A stretch of DNA of 44,631 nucleotides, taken from positions 1 through 44,631 of the forward strand of contig JBLHGU010000023.1 of NCBI GenBank assembly GCA_047615875.1, given 5' to 3'. Both the position numbers and the translations under genes were made by a program. The notes below the pieces were generated by a model. The model did no database searches, had not been told where the DNA came from, and saw only the letters and a list, made by a program, of their open reading frames with translations. Each line of letters starts with the position of its first letter. Within the stretch, counting starts at the first letter, position 1. Of the stretch, positions 26,101 to 33,864 are shown one piece after another. Source of the DNA: JBLHGU01 sp047615875. Its GTDB lineage: Bacteria; Pseudomonadota; Gammaproteobacteria; Arenicellales; CAJQKF01.

Positions 26101-26538
26101 GGGATAACCGAAGTAAATCATCAATCCGTCACCCATATATTTGGCCACATAACCATCGTAGCCACGCACGACTTTAACCACCAGCCCCTGATATTCAATC
26201 AATACCGCGCGAAACTCTTCCGGATCCAGAGATTCCGACAGGGCGGTTGAACCTACCAAATCACAAAACATTACTGTTAGTTGACGACGCTCTGTTGTGT
26301 TGCCGATTTCCTCTACAGGGTCAACCTTTGCAACTATACTTTCATTCGGACTGCTGGTTATAGCCTGTTCGCGTAAACGCTTAAGAAATAACTTACGCGG
26401 ACCCATGGATAGCCCAAGCTCTTTAAGGTCTTCCTCCGTCAGTTCGCTTAGGACCTCGACGGTTAATTCATTCTCAAGGAATGTATCAATAAAAGACTCA
26501 AAGCCATTCTCGACGAGCCAATCGCTAATTGATTGCAT
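23140..26538 (-). CDS. SAM domain-class III nucleotide cyclase-AAA ATPase-TPR protein
   Basis: A 1132-residue multidomain signalling protein. Residues 1-60 form a SAM domain (SDWLVENGFESFIDTF.., LKELGLSMGPRKLFL). Residues 85-230 are a class III cyclase with metal aspartates D93 (FCDLVGST) and D137 (KYMGDGLM), base-contact K133, and transition-state N211 and R215 (NLAARLQ), so it should be active. An AAA-type ATPase follows, with Walker A GEAGIGKS at 311-318 and VLMVFEDAHWAD as Walker B. The C-terminal half is TPR-like helical repeats. Its start is five bases after the upstream cyclase gene, which indicates co-transcription. Product cAMP is likely but not proven. Confidence 0.87.
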   Translation of the reverse strand: MQSISDWLVENGFESFIDTFLENELTVEVLSELTEEDLKELGLSMGPRKLFLKRLREQAITSSPNESIVAKVDPVEEIGNTTERRQLTVMFCDLVGSTALSESLDPEEFRAVLIEYQGLVVKVVRGYDGYVAKYMGDGLMIYFGYPVSHEDAAERAVRTGIDIIASVQNHSATRSIQFQVRIGVSTGLVVAGDIDIDGSSESRAVLGDTPNLAARLQSFADPDCLLVCSATQQITAGRFESTSIGSHKLKGISVAQEIFKVTNVTGSVSRFDSRHGSQIGEIVGREHEIGLLSERWRQATESEPHVVLLSGEAGIGKSRIVRALQQRAEQSPHTLLSFQCVSFQTNSALQPFIAQLEIAVGIDRLADAQTNLSRLEQFLANINLTKPEEISLYAGLLSIDSSDRYPLLEWSAEKRKQALLLLVARTLLGYCKNGPVLMVFEDAHWADATSLELLEALITHAERQAFLLVITHRPEFTVPWSNYTHLSTLPLSRISRSAIRKIIDNVTSAKRLPEEVEEEIVRKTDGVPLFIEELTKMIIESDMLLEHVDHYTLLRPLRDLAIPSTLQASLLARLDRLAPAREVAQTAAAIGREFDLTLLSMAVMLSAEKLSDALTVLLDAGLIYKRGLGEQQKFIFKHALIQDAAYESLLKTKRQQIHSRLVDILNVDFKAESELKPDVIAYHATRAGNIQQAIPLWLKAAGNSRQSSSYVEARTHLDFGLELIHDYPDLVDSTAWKLRYQAMLGQVWWAVRGYASPEAREAYQLARTLCKEVNLPELTAPVLLGVWMFLTVGGKHRQAITVSNELVEAVSSSTERNANCAALYSVALSQFAIGENPAGAREGVIKCIATGSSDPEDRSMMAEYGGDLRATAMAYMTWIEFSLGKVDSAEDYAKRVQGFTEKLNNRLVSARIDWILSMYYAMANDWANAETIAKRSLDTANELNSTMTQGAASAIYYSALAMQHDDSSMLNKIQDGLNIYEASGAQFFTIQKLTHYAQALIKHGQIDKALEILRRAKGRIAEQGERYFEAEVHRLFAAAYDADELTDSTMAQASLRRALEISNSQKTCQFGLRAAIQLAKLLQSEDKISQARECLSDHLEKYQWQESTTEFQLAKSLLVDLQSDRVHSKHTY

Positions 26539-26543
26539 GGTTC

Positions 26544-28331
26544 TTAGGCCGGTAGTCCGGCCGCCTCCAAACCTTTTGTTAGCCTGAGCCAGTCCGCTTC
26601 AAGCCTGAAACTATTGCGGAAGGCCAGAGTCAGTTCGCTTACCGAATTATTCTTGATGCTACCCTGGCGAGCGATAATTTCATGACGTCTTTCCGCTACA
26701 AAAGAATTGAGAGCGGTTTGTGATTCACGACTATTACCCAGTTTATGATGAGCAGTCGCCAAATAAGCATAGGCCAGCGAATTCAGCAGAGCGCCACCAC
26801 TTAAAACTTTCACAACATCTTCATAGTTGCCCTGATACCAGAAATTTTCACCCAATACCCACTCGTACAGGGCAGGGTGTAGTGGATCCAGTCGCATTGC
26901 CTCTTGTACCAACTTTCTGCCTTCTTCCAACCTTCCGAGCAAGGTAAAGGCTTCACCGGTCCAAACAATTGGGTCCACCTCGCAGGCCAACTGAGCGGCT
27001 ACCTTTTCGAACATAGCATTGGCTTCAGACCACATGCAATTAGCAATATAGGCCCAGCCAAGCATGGTTGTGCAATAAATATCATTGTTATCCAGGCTGC
27101 ATGCTTTGCGTGCATGTACGAGTGCTTTCTCTGCAGCGTTGGCAAATCCGAGCACCGTGTCGGAAACATAAGTGTCGGCAAGGTGGGCATGGGCCCGGGC
27201 GTAGGTGGGGTCCGCCCGTACCGCCTGTTCAAACAATTCTGCGGCAAGCACCAGACTTTCAACATTGATAAGATTGTATTGTGCTTTGCCGCGTAGCACC
27301 AACTCATAGGATTGCAGGTTTTCCGGCGGTTTAATGGCTGTATGATTCAGTAAATCTTGGGCTACCCGCCCCGGTAACGCCGCCACGATACTGCGCACAA
27401 CCTCATCCTGCACTGCAAATATATCTTCAAGGTCCCGATCATAGCGCTGTGCCCAAATCTGATTACCGTTTCCCTGTTCAATTAGCTCCGCAGAAATACG
27501 CACCCGATTGCCGGCCCTGCGTACACTTCCAGCGACAATGTAGGAGACCCCGAGTTGTTTACCGATATCAGTTATACCAATATCCTTGCCTTTAAAAGTG
27601 AAGGAAGAATGCCGTGCGATAACAAAAAGCATTGGAAAGCGCGATAGCTCAGTGATGATATCTTCACTGATTCCGTCGCTGAAAAACTCTTGCTCAGCAT
27701 CCTGTGATCGGTTGATAAAGGGTAGCACTGCTATGGAGGGTTTCTTGTTCGGCGCAGCTACTGGGTTCGTTGTAACCGCAGGTGATTGATCCTCTCGAGC
27801 CTCCTGCTCACCTGAGGTGACGAAATAGGCTTTCACTGGTTGGGCAAAACCCTTCAGCTCATGCTCGCCAATATCTTTGTAGTTATAGGAGAGCCGCTTA
27901 GGCACCGTCTCCTGGGCTGCTCCCTGCAGACACACACCACCAGGTAGCGCGAGCTGTTCCAGTCGCTGGGCCAACACCACACCTTCGCCGGTAATGGTGT
28001 TGTCGGCAATAATGACTTCCCCCATAGCAATGCCAATTCTTAGCACGGGCAATATTTTATCATCCAGCTGTTCAACAAAAAGGCTATTGGCGGATTGAAA
28101 TTCCAGAGCGGCGGCAATAGCACCAGAGGTGGTAGAGAACTCCGCCACCAGGGCATCACCACGAATCTCATGGGCTGTCCCGCCATGTTCCGAGATTAAA
28201 TTAGAAAAGCGTATGAAGGCATCACGCATGCGCTCATGAGCAATCGTCTCATCGAGCTGCACCAGAGAGGTAGAACTAACGATATCGGCATGCAGAATTA
28301 CCGCGAGGCGGCGTGATGTGCGGTCGGTCAT
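26544..28331 (-). CDS. Class III cyclase-like domain with TolB-like and TPR regions
   Basis: A 595-residue protein. Residues 8-140 form a class III cyclase-homology domain with both metal aspartates, D16 (HADIVSST) and D59 (IRGDALVAEF). The usual adenine-contact lysine position is E55 and the transition-state asparagine position is V119 (GVVLAQRLE), while R123 is kept. Catalysis is therefore doubtful. After a linker, residues about 196-320 match the TolB-like N-terminal domain often found in such proteins (SIAVLPFINRS, FSDGISEDIITELSRF, YIVAGSVRRAG), followed by TPR-like repeats. It heads the cyclase pair, and its neighbour at 26538 starts five bases on. Confidence 0.85.
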   Translation of the reverse strand: MTDRTSRRLAVILHADIVSSTSLVQLDETIAHERMRDAFIRFSNLISEHGGTAHEIRGDALVAEFSTTSGAIAAALEFQSANSLFVEQLDDKILPVLRIGIAMGEVIIADNTITGEGVVLAQRLEQLALPGGVCLQGAAQETVPKRLSYNYKDIGEHELKGFAQPVKAYFVTSGEQEAREDQSPAVTTNPVAAPNKKPSIAVLPFINRSQDAEQEFFSDGISEDIITELSRFPMLFVIARHSSFTFKGKDIGITDIGKQLGVSYIVAGSVRRAGNRVRISAELIEQGNGNQIWAQRYDRDLEDIFAVQDEVVRSIVAALPGRVAQDLLNHTAIKPPENLQSYELVLRGKAQYNLINVESLVLAAELFEQAVRADPTYARAHAHLADTYVSDTVLGFANAAEKALVHARKACSLDNNDIYCTTMLGWAYIANCMWSEANAMFEKVAAQLACEVDPIVWTGEAFTLLGRLEEGRKLVQEAMRLDPLHPALYEWVLGENFWYQGNYEDVVKVLSGGALLNSLAYAYLATAHHKLGNSRESQTALNSFVAERRHEIIARQGSIKNNSVSELTLAFRNSFRLEADWLRLTKGLEAAGLPA

Positions 28332-28608
28332 TTAGACAAAACCATGTCCCTGATGATATTTTTGGGTTAGCTCGACATAGTACCGTAACTGCGATTAATT
28401 CGGTGGGCTTATCCTACTTGAGAACTCGGCACGACTAAACTTTTTTGTTAGCCCCAAAAGTTGATAATGAGAGCTCGCAAGCCAAGCGAGATTGATTCGA
28501 ATTTCATTGAGCTTTTTAGTAATAACGTGATAAGTATGGAACTGTAAATGCCAATTGGGTGTCTCAGATTCATGCATTCCGATTAATTCATAGTCAGTGG
28601 TGAAAATT

Positions 28609-29079
28609 ATGCTAAATGTTGCAAGACGAAAACTATGGTTTTGGTTGATGGGTGCAGGTGGTGTGCTGGCTGGGGGTAAGGTTTCAGCCCACCATGCCGA
28701 TGCACATTTCGATGATGATTCAAGTCATCATATTGTGTATCAATGTAATAAGGCCGACCCTGAGTATATTAGTCACATCCTGTTTTCCGTGTCTGAGTTG
28801 CTACGCAAATATGAGGAAGATGTTGAAATAGTGGTGGCCTGTTTTGGCCCCGGATTGCATCTGTTAGGCAAGATGCCAGGTAGACCCATTCCACAGCAAT
28901 TACAGGATCAGGCTAGTTCTCAGGCTGAATACGGGGTGTCTTTTCACGCCTGCGGAAATACCATGAACGCAGTTAGCTGGGGTGCGGAAGATTTATTGCC
29001 CTTTGCTGAAGTCGTACCCATAGGGGTGGACGATATTATGCAATTACAGGAAAAAGGTTTTGTCTATATGGCGTGGTAG
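28609..29079 (+). CDS. Exported DsrE/F-like protein
   Basis: A 156-residue protein with a signal sequence that includes twin arginines (ARRKLWFWLMGAGG, cleavage near KVSA), so Tat export is possible. The mature part resembles DsrE/DsrF-like sulfur-relay proteins: HHIVYQCNKADPEYISHIL, EDVEIVVACFGPGL, and a cysteine in FHACGNTMNAV at the position often used for sulfur transfer. Family members relay sulfur or have unknown roles; exported versions are common and poorly understood. Starts at GTG 28597 or 28600 are possible, but ATG 28609 leaves a compact signal peptide. It is divergent from the cyclases and stands alone. Confidence 0.7.
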   Translation: MLNVARRKLWFWLMGAGGVLAGGKVSAHHADAHFDDDSSHHIVYQCNKADPEYISHILFSVSELLRKYEEDVEIVVACFGPGLHLLGKMPGRPIPQQLQDQASSQAEYGVSFHACGNTMNAVSWGAEDLLPFAEVVPIGVDDIMQLQEKGFVYMAW

Positions 29080-29130
29080 TTTGAAGTTTTGTTGGATGCA
29101 AACTCCCGTAAGTAAGCCTGGTTCAAAGCC

Positions 29131-29853
29131 TTAACTGGTAGTTGCTGCTTGAATATGCTGGCTGAGCGAAGAACGTTGACTGCCATCAGCACTAAAATTG
29201 TTTGGATCTAGCCAGCACTCGAACGCGTGTTTTATGGTTTGCCAGTCTTTATCAATAATGGCAAACCAGGCTGTATCGCGATTGCGTCCTTTGTACATTA
29301 GCGCCTGACGAAATATTCCCTCGAAACTGAAACCCAGCCTCAGCGCTGCTTTGCGTGAGGGCGCATTTAGGGCATCACATTTCCATTCATAGCGGCGATA
29401 TCCCAATTCGTCGAAGACTCTCTGCATCATCAGAAACATAGCCTCTGTGGCTAGAGTCGTTCTTTGTAGTAATGGGGAAAAGTGGATATGACCCACTTCG
29501 ATTACACCATGCTCGGGGTTAATTCTAAGATAAGAAGCTACCCCAATGGCTTTTCCAGACTGCTTGTCGATAACGCTATGAAAAAATGGGTCTTTTAGCT
29601 CGCACATTTTCCGCACCCAATCAGAAAATTGATCATAATTGTCAAAGGGACCCACTCCAAGATAAGTCCAGTTAGCTCCGTCGGGGTCTCTGCCGAAAGC
29701 ATCAAACAAGTCTGGCGTGTGATGATCAGCATCCAATGGCTCCAGGCTGCAGCACCTGCCTTGCATCGGTATATTGGGGGGTAGTGCCCTGGCAACCCAG
29801 TTTTCAACAGGGCTACCTATTGGTTGTCCGAATTCGTTAGTTATGTCAGTCAT
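29131..29853 (-). CDS. GNAT acetyltransferase, RimJ/RimL type
   Basis: A 240-residue acetyl-CoA-dependent N-acetyltransferase. The fold pattern is visible in GKAIGVASYLRINPEHGVIEVGHIHFSP, then TEAMFLMMQRVFDELGYRRYEWKCDALNAPSRKAALRLGFSFEGIFRQAL. This subgroup acetylates protein N-termini or small amines, and related proteins are frequent in marine bacteria. It lies 21 bases after the second GNAT gene on the same strand, so the two are likely co-transcribed. The substrate is unknown. Confidence 0.85.
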   Translation of the reverse strand: MTDITNEFGQPIGSPVENWVARALPPNIPMQGRCCSLEPLDADHHTPDLFDAFGRDPDGANWTYLGVGPFDNYDQFSDWVRKMCELKDPFFHSVIDKQSGKAIGVASYLRINPEHGVIEVGHIHFSPLLQRTTLATEAMFLMMQRVFDELGYRRYEWKCDALNAPSRKAALRLGFSFEGIFRQALMYKGRNRDTAWFAIIDKDWQTIKHAFECWLDPNNFSADGSQRSSLSQHIQAATTS

Positions 29854-29874
29854 ATGAGTGCCCCGACGATCAGT

Positions 29875-30327
29875 TTATTCAACTGGGAAAGAGTAAAGCA
29901 CGAAGTCCGACTTTCTTCCGTAGGTGTCATATAAAAGTCTGGCCGGGTAATTATAGTCCTGGGTTAGCCAGCGTACATTGTTTATGTTTTTGCTTCTGGC
30001 AAATTCAAATACATGATCGATTAATTTTCTGCCGATCCCAGACCCGCGAGACTGTGGTAATGCATACAGGTCACTTAGATAGCAGACCATGCCACCGCTT
30101 AAGGAGCGATGCATCAACTGATACTGGGTAAATCCGACAATTTCTCCGTCACTGTTTACAGCAACATCACACCAAAAGTTATTATCGGGATCAAAAATCC
30201 ATTCCCAGGTCGTGCTTCGGGCTTGTTCCGTTAATGGCACTTTGTAGAAGTCGGCGTACCCCTGGAAAAGAATCTCCCAGGTTGCACTCTCTGATTGTTC
30301 AATGGGGCGGATAAGTAATTCCAACAT
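29875..30327 (-). CDS. GNAT acetyltransferase
   Basis: A 150-residue GNAT protein. The acetyl-CoA-binding segment is LSDLYALPQSRGSGIGRKLIDHVFEFAR (Q/R-x-x-G-x-G pattern), followed by VRWLTQDYNYPARLLYDTYGRKSDFVLY. The small size and compact core suggest a small-molecule acetyltransferase. It precedes the RimJ/RimL-type gene by 21 bases on the same strand. The interval upstream (30328-30496) shows no further gene. Confidence 0.85.
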   Translation of the reverse strand: MLELLIRPIEQSESATWEILFQGYADFYKVPLTEQARSTTWEWIFDPDNNFWCDVAVNSDGEIVGFTQYQLMHRSLSGGMVCYLSDLYALPQSRGSGIGRKLIDHVFEFARSKNINNVRWLTQDYNYPARLLYDTYGRKSDFVLYSFPVE

Positions 30328-30496
30328 AGACCAGGTCCTCGTTTAAGATTTTATGATTAATAAAGGAGATCTTGCTAAAAGGCAAATAGATCGCTATTTG
30401 TGCAGAGACCCCTCAATGCTACCTGCATAAAAATCAGATTCAAATAGCCAGTTTACGTAATGTTCTTCAGACCACAGTGTGCGTGGAATTGCAATT

Positions 30497-30883
30497 TTAA
30501 GAAAAAAGCCAAGCATGTATCAGTCGGCCAGGCATCAATGTAAATGCACCTGCCACCAGAATCCCCCCTGTATAGACCCCAATCATGTTAATTCGGTGTT
30601 GTTTTAGCTTGCCGGTGCGTGCAGCAAAATAGGCCGAGGGCACAGAATACAAAACTAACAAGCTAAATAAGTGGATGAATCCGAAGTGGTTTAGCCATGT
30701 CGGGCCAATGCCAGCTGACATAAAAAGTGTCACAATTGCTGTGAACAGCATCAACAACATATAAATCTTGCCGAGTAATTTATGTAGCGGAGTTCCTTTG
30801 CGATTAAGCAACAGGTAGGTTCCGATAATAAATGCTGGCAAAATTGAACCAAGGTGTAAATAGACTAATTGCTGGTAAGTCAT
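30497..30883 (-). CDS. DUF2306-like membrane protein
   Basis: A 128-residue inner-membrane protein with four hydrophobic segments. The pattern HLGSILPAFIIGTYLLLNRKGTPLHKLLGKIYM, then FGFIHLFSLLVLYSVPSAYFAARTGKLKQHRINMIGVYTGG, matches the DUF2306 family, in which histidines lie near membrane helix ends and may bind haem or metal. Function in the family is unknown. It starts 18 bases after the unknown gene at 30902, in the same minus-strand run. Confidence 0.75.
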   Translation of the reverse strand: MTYQQLVYLHLGSILPAFIIGTYLLLNRKGTPLHKLLGKIYMLLMLFTAIVTLFMSAGIGPTWLNHFGFIHLFSLLVLYSVPSAYFAARTGKLKQHRINMIGVYTGGILVAGAFTLMPGRLIHAWLFS

Positions 30884-30901
30884 TGTTCGCTTATCGGCAG
30901 C

Positions 30902-31507
30902 TTAACCAAATGGGTCGTCTGATAGCAAAATGCTGACATAGGGTGCGTAGGTTAGAACGGCACCTTGCATTGGGCCTAGCGAATTGAACTCTACTACAAC
31001 TTGCTCCATGCAAGACTGGCTTTGTGGATCCAATTGCAAGGCCTCGAAAGCCGAAACTAACGCGCCCACATCTTTACTGTCCAGATGCTGTTGCAGCATG
31101 CGAATAGTGTTAGCAATTCTTGCTACATCGACCTTCTGCTTAATTCGCGTTCTGCCAGCCTCGTCGGACTCGGTGAAATCCAGAGGTTGATCATTCATGG
31201 ATGGTTTAAGTCCGATAAACGCGTTGTAATCTGCCAAGGCCCTTTGTTTCAGCTCGCTAACAAAGGCATTAAATTCCGCCACATTCGGCTTGGCCAAATA
31301 AAGTGATATCAATGCTTCGCCATTTACACGACTAACAAATTCCAGGCGGGATTTATTTATAATTGGTTCAGGGTTTAACACGGAAAGCATCACGCTAAGT
31401 TTTTCTTCATTGAAACGGGTTTTGATGCGGATGTTAACCGCATCTCCTTCGATCGTGAATTCCTGTGAGCCTTTCAGAAATTTTTTCTGGATGAGTCTAC
31501 TAGTCAT
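30902..31507 (-). CDS. Hypothetical protein
   Basis: I do not recognise this 201-residue protein. It has no signal peptide or membrane segment. The N-terminal ~90 residues alternate short strands (FTIEGDAVNIRIKTRF, LSVMLSVLNPEPI, LEFVSRVNGEALISLYL), suggesting a beta domain. The rest is mostly helical, with a charged middle (DEAGRTRIKQKVDVARIANT). It lies 11 bases after the VOC gene and 18 before the DUF2306-like gene on the same strand, so the three are probably one transcript. Confidence 0.65.
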   Translation of the reverse strand: MTSRLIQKKFLKGSQEFTIEGDAVNIRIKTRFNEEKLSVMLSVLNPEPIINKSRLEFVSRVNGEALISLYLAKPNVAEFNAFVSELKQRALADYNAFIGLKPSMNDQPLDFTESDEAGRTRIKQKVDVARIANTIRMLQQHLDSKDVGALVSAFEALQLDPQSQSCMEQVVVEFNSLGPMQGAVLTYAPYVSILLSDDPFG

Positions 31508-31518
31508 AGTTTTTGCTT

Positions 31519-31893
31519 CTAAGTATTATTCCATTGAGCAAAGTGAAGCAGCACTCCAGATGGGTCCCATACATAGGTTACCAGAGCACCATAGCTTTCC
31601 TGATTGGGCCCATCGACTCTGATATTCTGAAATATTTTTTCACTCTGCATTGTTGATACGTGCTCTTTCCAGGCCAATGCATCTTCGACGCTGACATGCA
31701 GCATAAAGTTGTCGGCCCACTCTCTATTGTAGTAATTTTGCAAATAGAAGCGCTGATCAGCAATTTCCAGAACAGCCAGACTTTCATCGCTCCAGATTAA
31801 CTTCCAGCCTAGTTTGAGATAAAAAGCTTTGGAGATATTAAAGTCCTTTGCTGGCACAAAAATTCTGACATCCGTAACTTTCAGGTTAGACAT
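31519..31893 (-). CDS. VOC-family (glyoxalase/bleomycin-resistance-like) protein
   Basis: A 124-residue vicinal-oxygen-chelate fold protein. It begins VTDVRIFVPAKDFNISKAFYLKLGWKL and continues with LAVLEIADQRFYLQN, then MLHVSVEDALAW and VWDPSGVLLHFAQW, which is the repeated beta-alpha-beta pattern of the family. The metal ligands of true glyoxalases are not fully conserved, so ligand binding or another dioxygenase-like role is possible. It heads a short minus-strand run. Confidence 0.8.
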   Translation of the reverse strand: MSNLKVTDVRIFVPAKDFNISKAFYLKLGWKLIWSDESLAVLEIADQRFYLQNYYNREWADNFMLHVSVEDALAWKEHVSTMQSEKIFQNIRVDGPNQESYGALVTYVWDPSGVLLHFAQWNNT

Positions 31894-32075
31894 CTGATCG
31901 CTATACCTTTGTTTACTGAGTTAGAGTTTTATATTGTTTGGGCATTATTTAGTTGACAGTTAAACCCGCTTCATTTGTATAAATCGACCCTGAGCCACGA
32001 CGAAGAATCAGGAAAAAACTGTGGGAGAAACAGCTTGTCAGTAGTAAGTAGATAGTACAACTACTTATTCGAGAC

Positions 32076-32576
32076 TCACATGCTTATTTTCTGACCCTTT
32101 AAAAACACCGGATACTCTGTCGTCGGCGGTTGCAAACCACATTCATACATTATCCCGGTGACATTGCCGCGATGATACGTGCCATGATTAACAACATGCA
32201 GCAATATATCTCTGCGACACATAGAACCTGCCTCGCCTCCAATAAAAGTAAAGTCGATCACTTCATTTTCTTGCCGTGAAGGCAGGGTATCTGCATAGGT
32301 TATAAACCAATCATCGAGTTCTTTCTGATCATGAAACAGTTTGTCTAGACCAGGAGTGTGGTCAGGAGTGCGCTTTGTGAAGCCATGTTGCCTGCCCAGC
32401 AAGTGGGCCTGCCAAACCAGATCCATGGCGAAAGTGTGATTGAGGGTGCGGATAATATTGCCGAAAATGATTGATCGAGGAGCTATCAGTTGTGCCTCTG
32501 TTAGTTCGCGTGCTGTGCTATATAAAAGCTGGTTTGACCACTTTTTATAGAGTATTATATTTTGCAGGTAGGTCAT
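32076..32576 (-). CDS. DinB-family protein
   Basis: A 166-residue DinB/YfiT-type four-helix protein, probably a metal-dependent thiol (bacillithiol/mycothiol-like) or small-molecule transferase. It starts MTYLQNIILYKKWSNQLLYSTAREL, has LNHTFAMDLVWQAHL and ends its core with LLHVVNHGTYHRGNV, giving the histidines expected for the metal triad. Precise activity in gammaproteobacteria is unknown. It is separated by 182 bases from the VOC gene downstream. Confidence 0.85.
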   Translation of the reverse strand: MTYLQNIILYKKWSNQLLYSTARELTEAQLIAPRSIIFGNIIRTLNHTFAMDLVWQAHLLGRQHGFTKRTPDHTPGLDKLFHDQKELDDWFITYADTLPSRQENEVIDFTFIGGEAGSMCRRDILLHVVNHGTYHRGNVTGIMYECGLQPPTTEYPVFLKGQKISM

Positions 32577-32778
32577 TAAATTTGTCCAGAATATTATTCA
32601 ACGGATAGATGAACTAGCTAATTAACGAATAACCAACTAGCTGTAGGGCACGAACTTTGTTATCTTGAAATAAATTATTCTTGCCATGTTCGTGAGAAGC
32701 TGATTGATTAGTATGCTAATTTGTAGCATTACTTTGTAGTGACTACTATTTAATTCCTTGCCTTGAGTTTTCGGTAAT

Positions 32779-33717
32779 ATGAAAAGTTCTTCTGACAATA
32801 CAGCGCTGGATCTGGCTGAGCATGTCATTGTCAAACCAATGACAGTGCATATAGGCGCAGAGATTTCCGGGGTGGACTTGACTGCGCCGCTAACGGAAGA
32901 AGAGATTTATAGCATTCGCCAGGCATTGTTACGCTGGAAAGTTGTTTTTTTTCGCCAACAGGAATTAACCCATTCGCAACATATCGCTTTTGCCAGGCAA
33001 TTTGGTGATATTACTCCGGCCCATGCAGTATTTGGTGGCGACTCGGAGTACCCAGAGATTTATCCCGTTACCCGAGGCCGCACCGCGTTTGCAGCAAGGC
33101 CTGCAGCTTTGCGTCCGTGGACAGACTGGCATACAGATGTAACGGCGGCCATTAATCCACCATTCGCATCAATTCTTAGAGGTGTGATAGTACCTCCCTT
33201 CGGTGGTGATACACATTGGTGCAATACTCAGTTGGCTTTCAGCGAGTTGTCATCAACCATGCAGAAATTCGTATCTACGTTGCGATGCATTCACGGATTC
33301 AAAACTGCCAGTGACCGGGATAAGGCGGACGACTATAACCAGAGTGTTCAGCGTAATCCGCTTTCTGCAGAACACCCATTAGTCACCGTGCATCCGGAAA
33401 CTGGTGTGCCGTCATTATATGCTACGCAAGAGTTTACTCAGGAAGTTGTCGGTTTAACCGCGCGTGAGAGTGAATTGTTGCTGGAATATCTATGGGAGCA
33501 CTGTATTCAGTCGCGATATTGTGTGCGCTTTAAGTGGGAACCCGGCAGCATTGCATTCTGGGACAATCGATCGACCCAACACCAGGCCATCCGCGATGTT
33601 TACGATACCGACTTTGAGCGTGAGTTTTATCGTGTGACCTTGAACGGCGAGATACCTGTTGGCGTGGATGGGCAACCATCGAGGCATATTTCTGGCAGAC
33701 CGATAGTTCCACACTAG
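32779..33717 (+). CDS. TauD/TfdA-family Fe(II)/2-oxoglutarate dioxygenase
   Basis: A 312-residue non-haem iron dioxygenase that would hydroxylate a small substrate using 2-oxoglutarate and oxygen. The facial triad is H118-x-D120 (TDWHTDVT) and H268 (STQHQAIRDVY), and R281/R285 in EREFYRVTL match the 2-oxoglutarate-binding arginines of TauD. T145 in GGDTHW is the expected second-shell threonine. The substrate is unknown: sulfonates, phosphonates and amines are all used in the family. It lies 147 bases before a kinase-aminotransferase fusion on the same strand, which suggests a shared pathway. Confidence 0.88.
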   Translation: MKSSSDNTALDLAEHVIVKPMTVHIGAEISGVDLTAPLTEEEIYSIRQALLRWKVVFFRQQELTHSQHIAFARQFGDITPAHAVFGGDSEYPEIYPVTRGRTAFAARPAALRPWTDWHTDVTAAINPPFASILRGVIVPPFGGDTHWCNTQLAFSELSSTMQKFVSTLRCIHGFKTASDRDKADDYNQSVQRNPLSAEHPLVTVHPETGVPSLYATQEFTQEVVGLTARESELLLEYLWEHCIQSRYCVRFKWEPGSIAFWDNRSTQHQAIRDVYDTDFEREFYRVTLNGEIPVGVDGQPSRHISGRPIVPH

Positions 33718-33864
33718 CGTTTGTTTTAGTCCGCTGGTTTGTTGAGCAATTGGCTGCTCCAAAATTGTTTCTTACGTAGTGTCAGATTGTTGGCTTTATT
33801 TGAAGCGGATTGATCCGTCGAGTATATTGCCAGTTTTGCTTGCTCTTATATCGGTAAATATATT

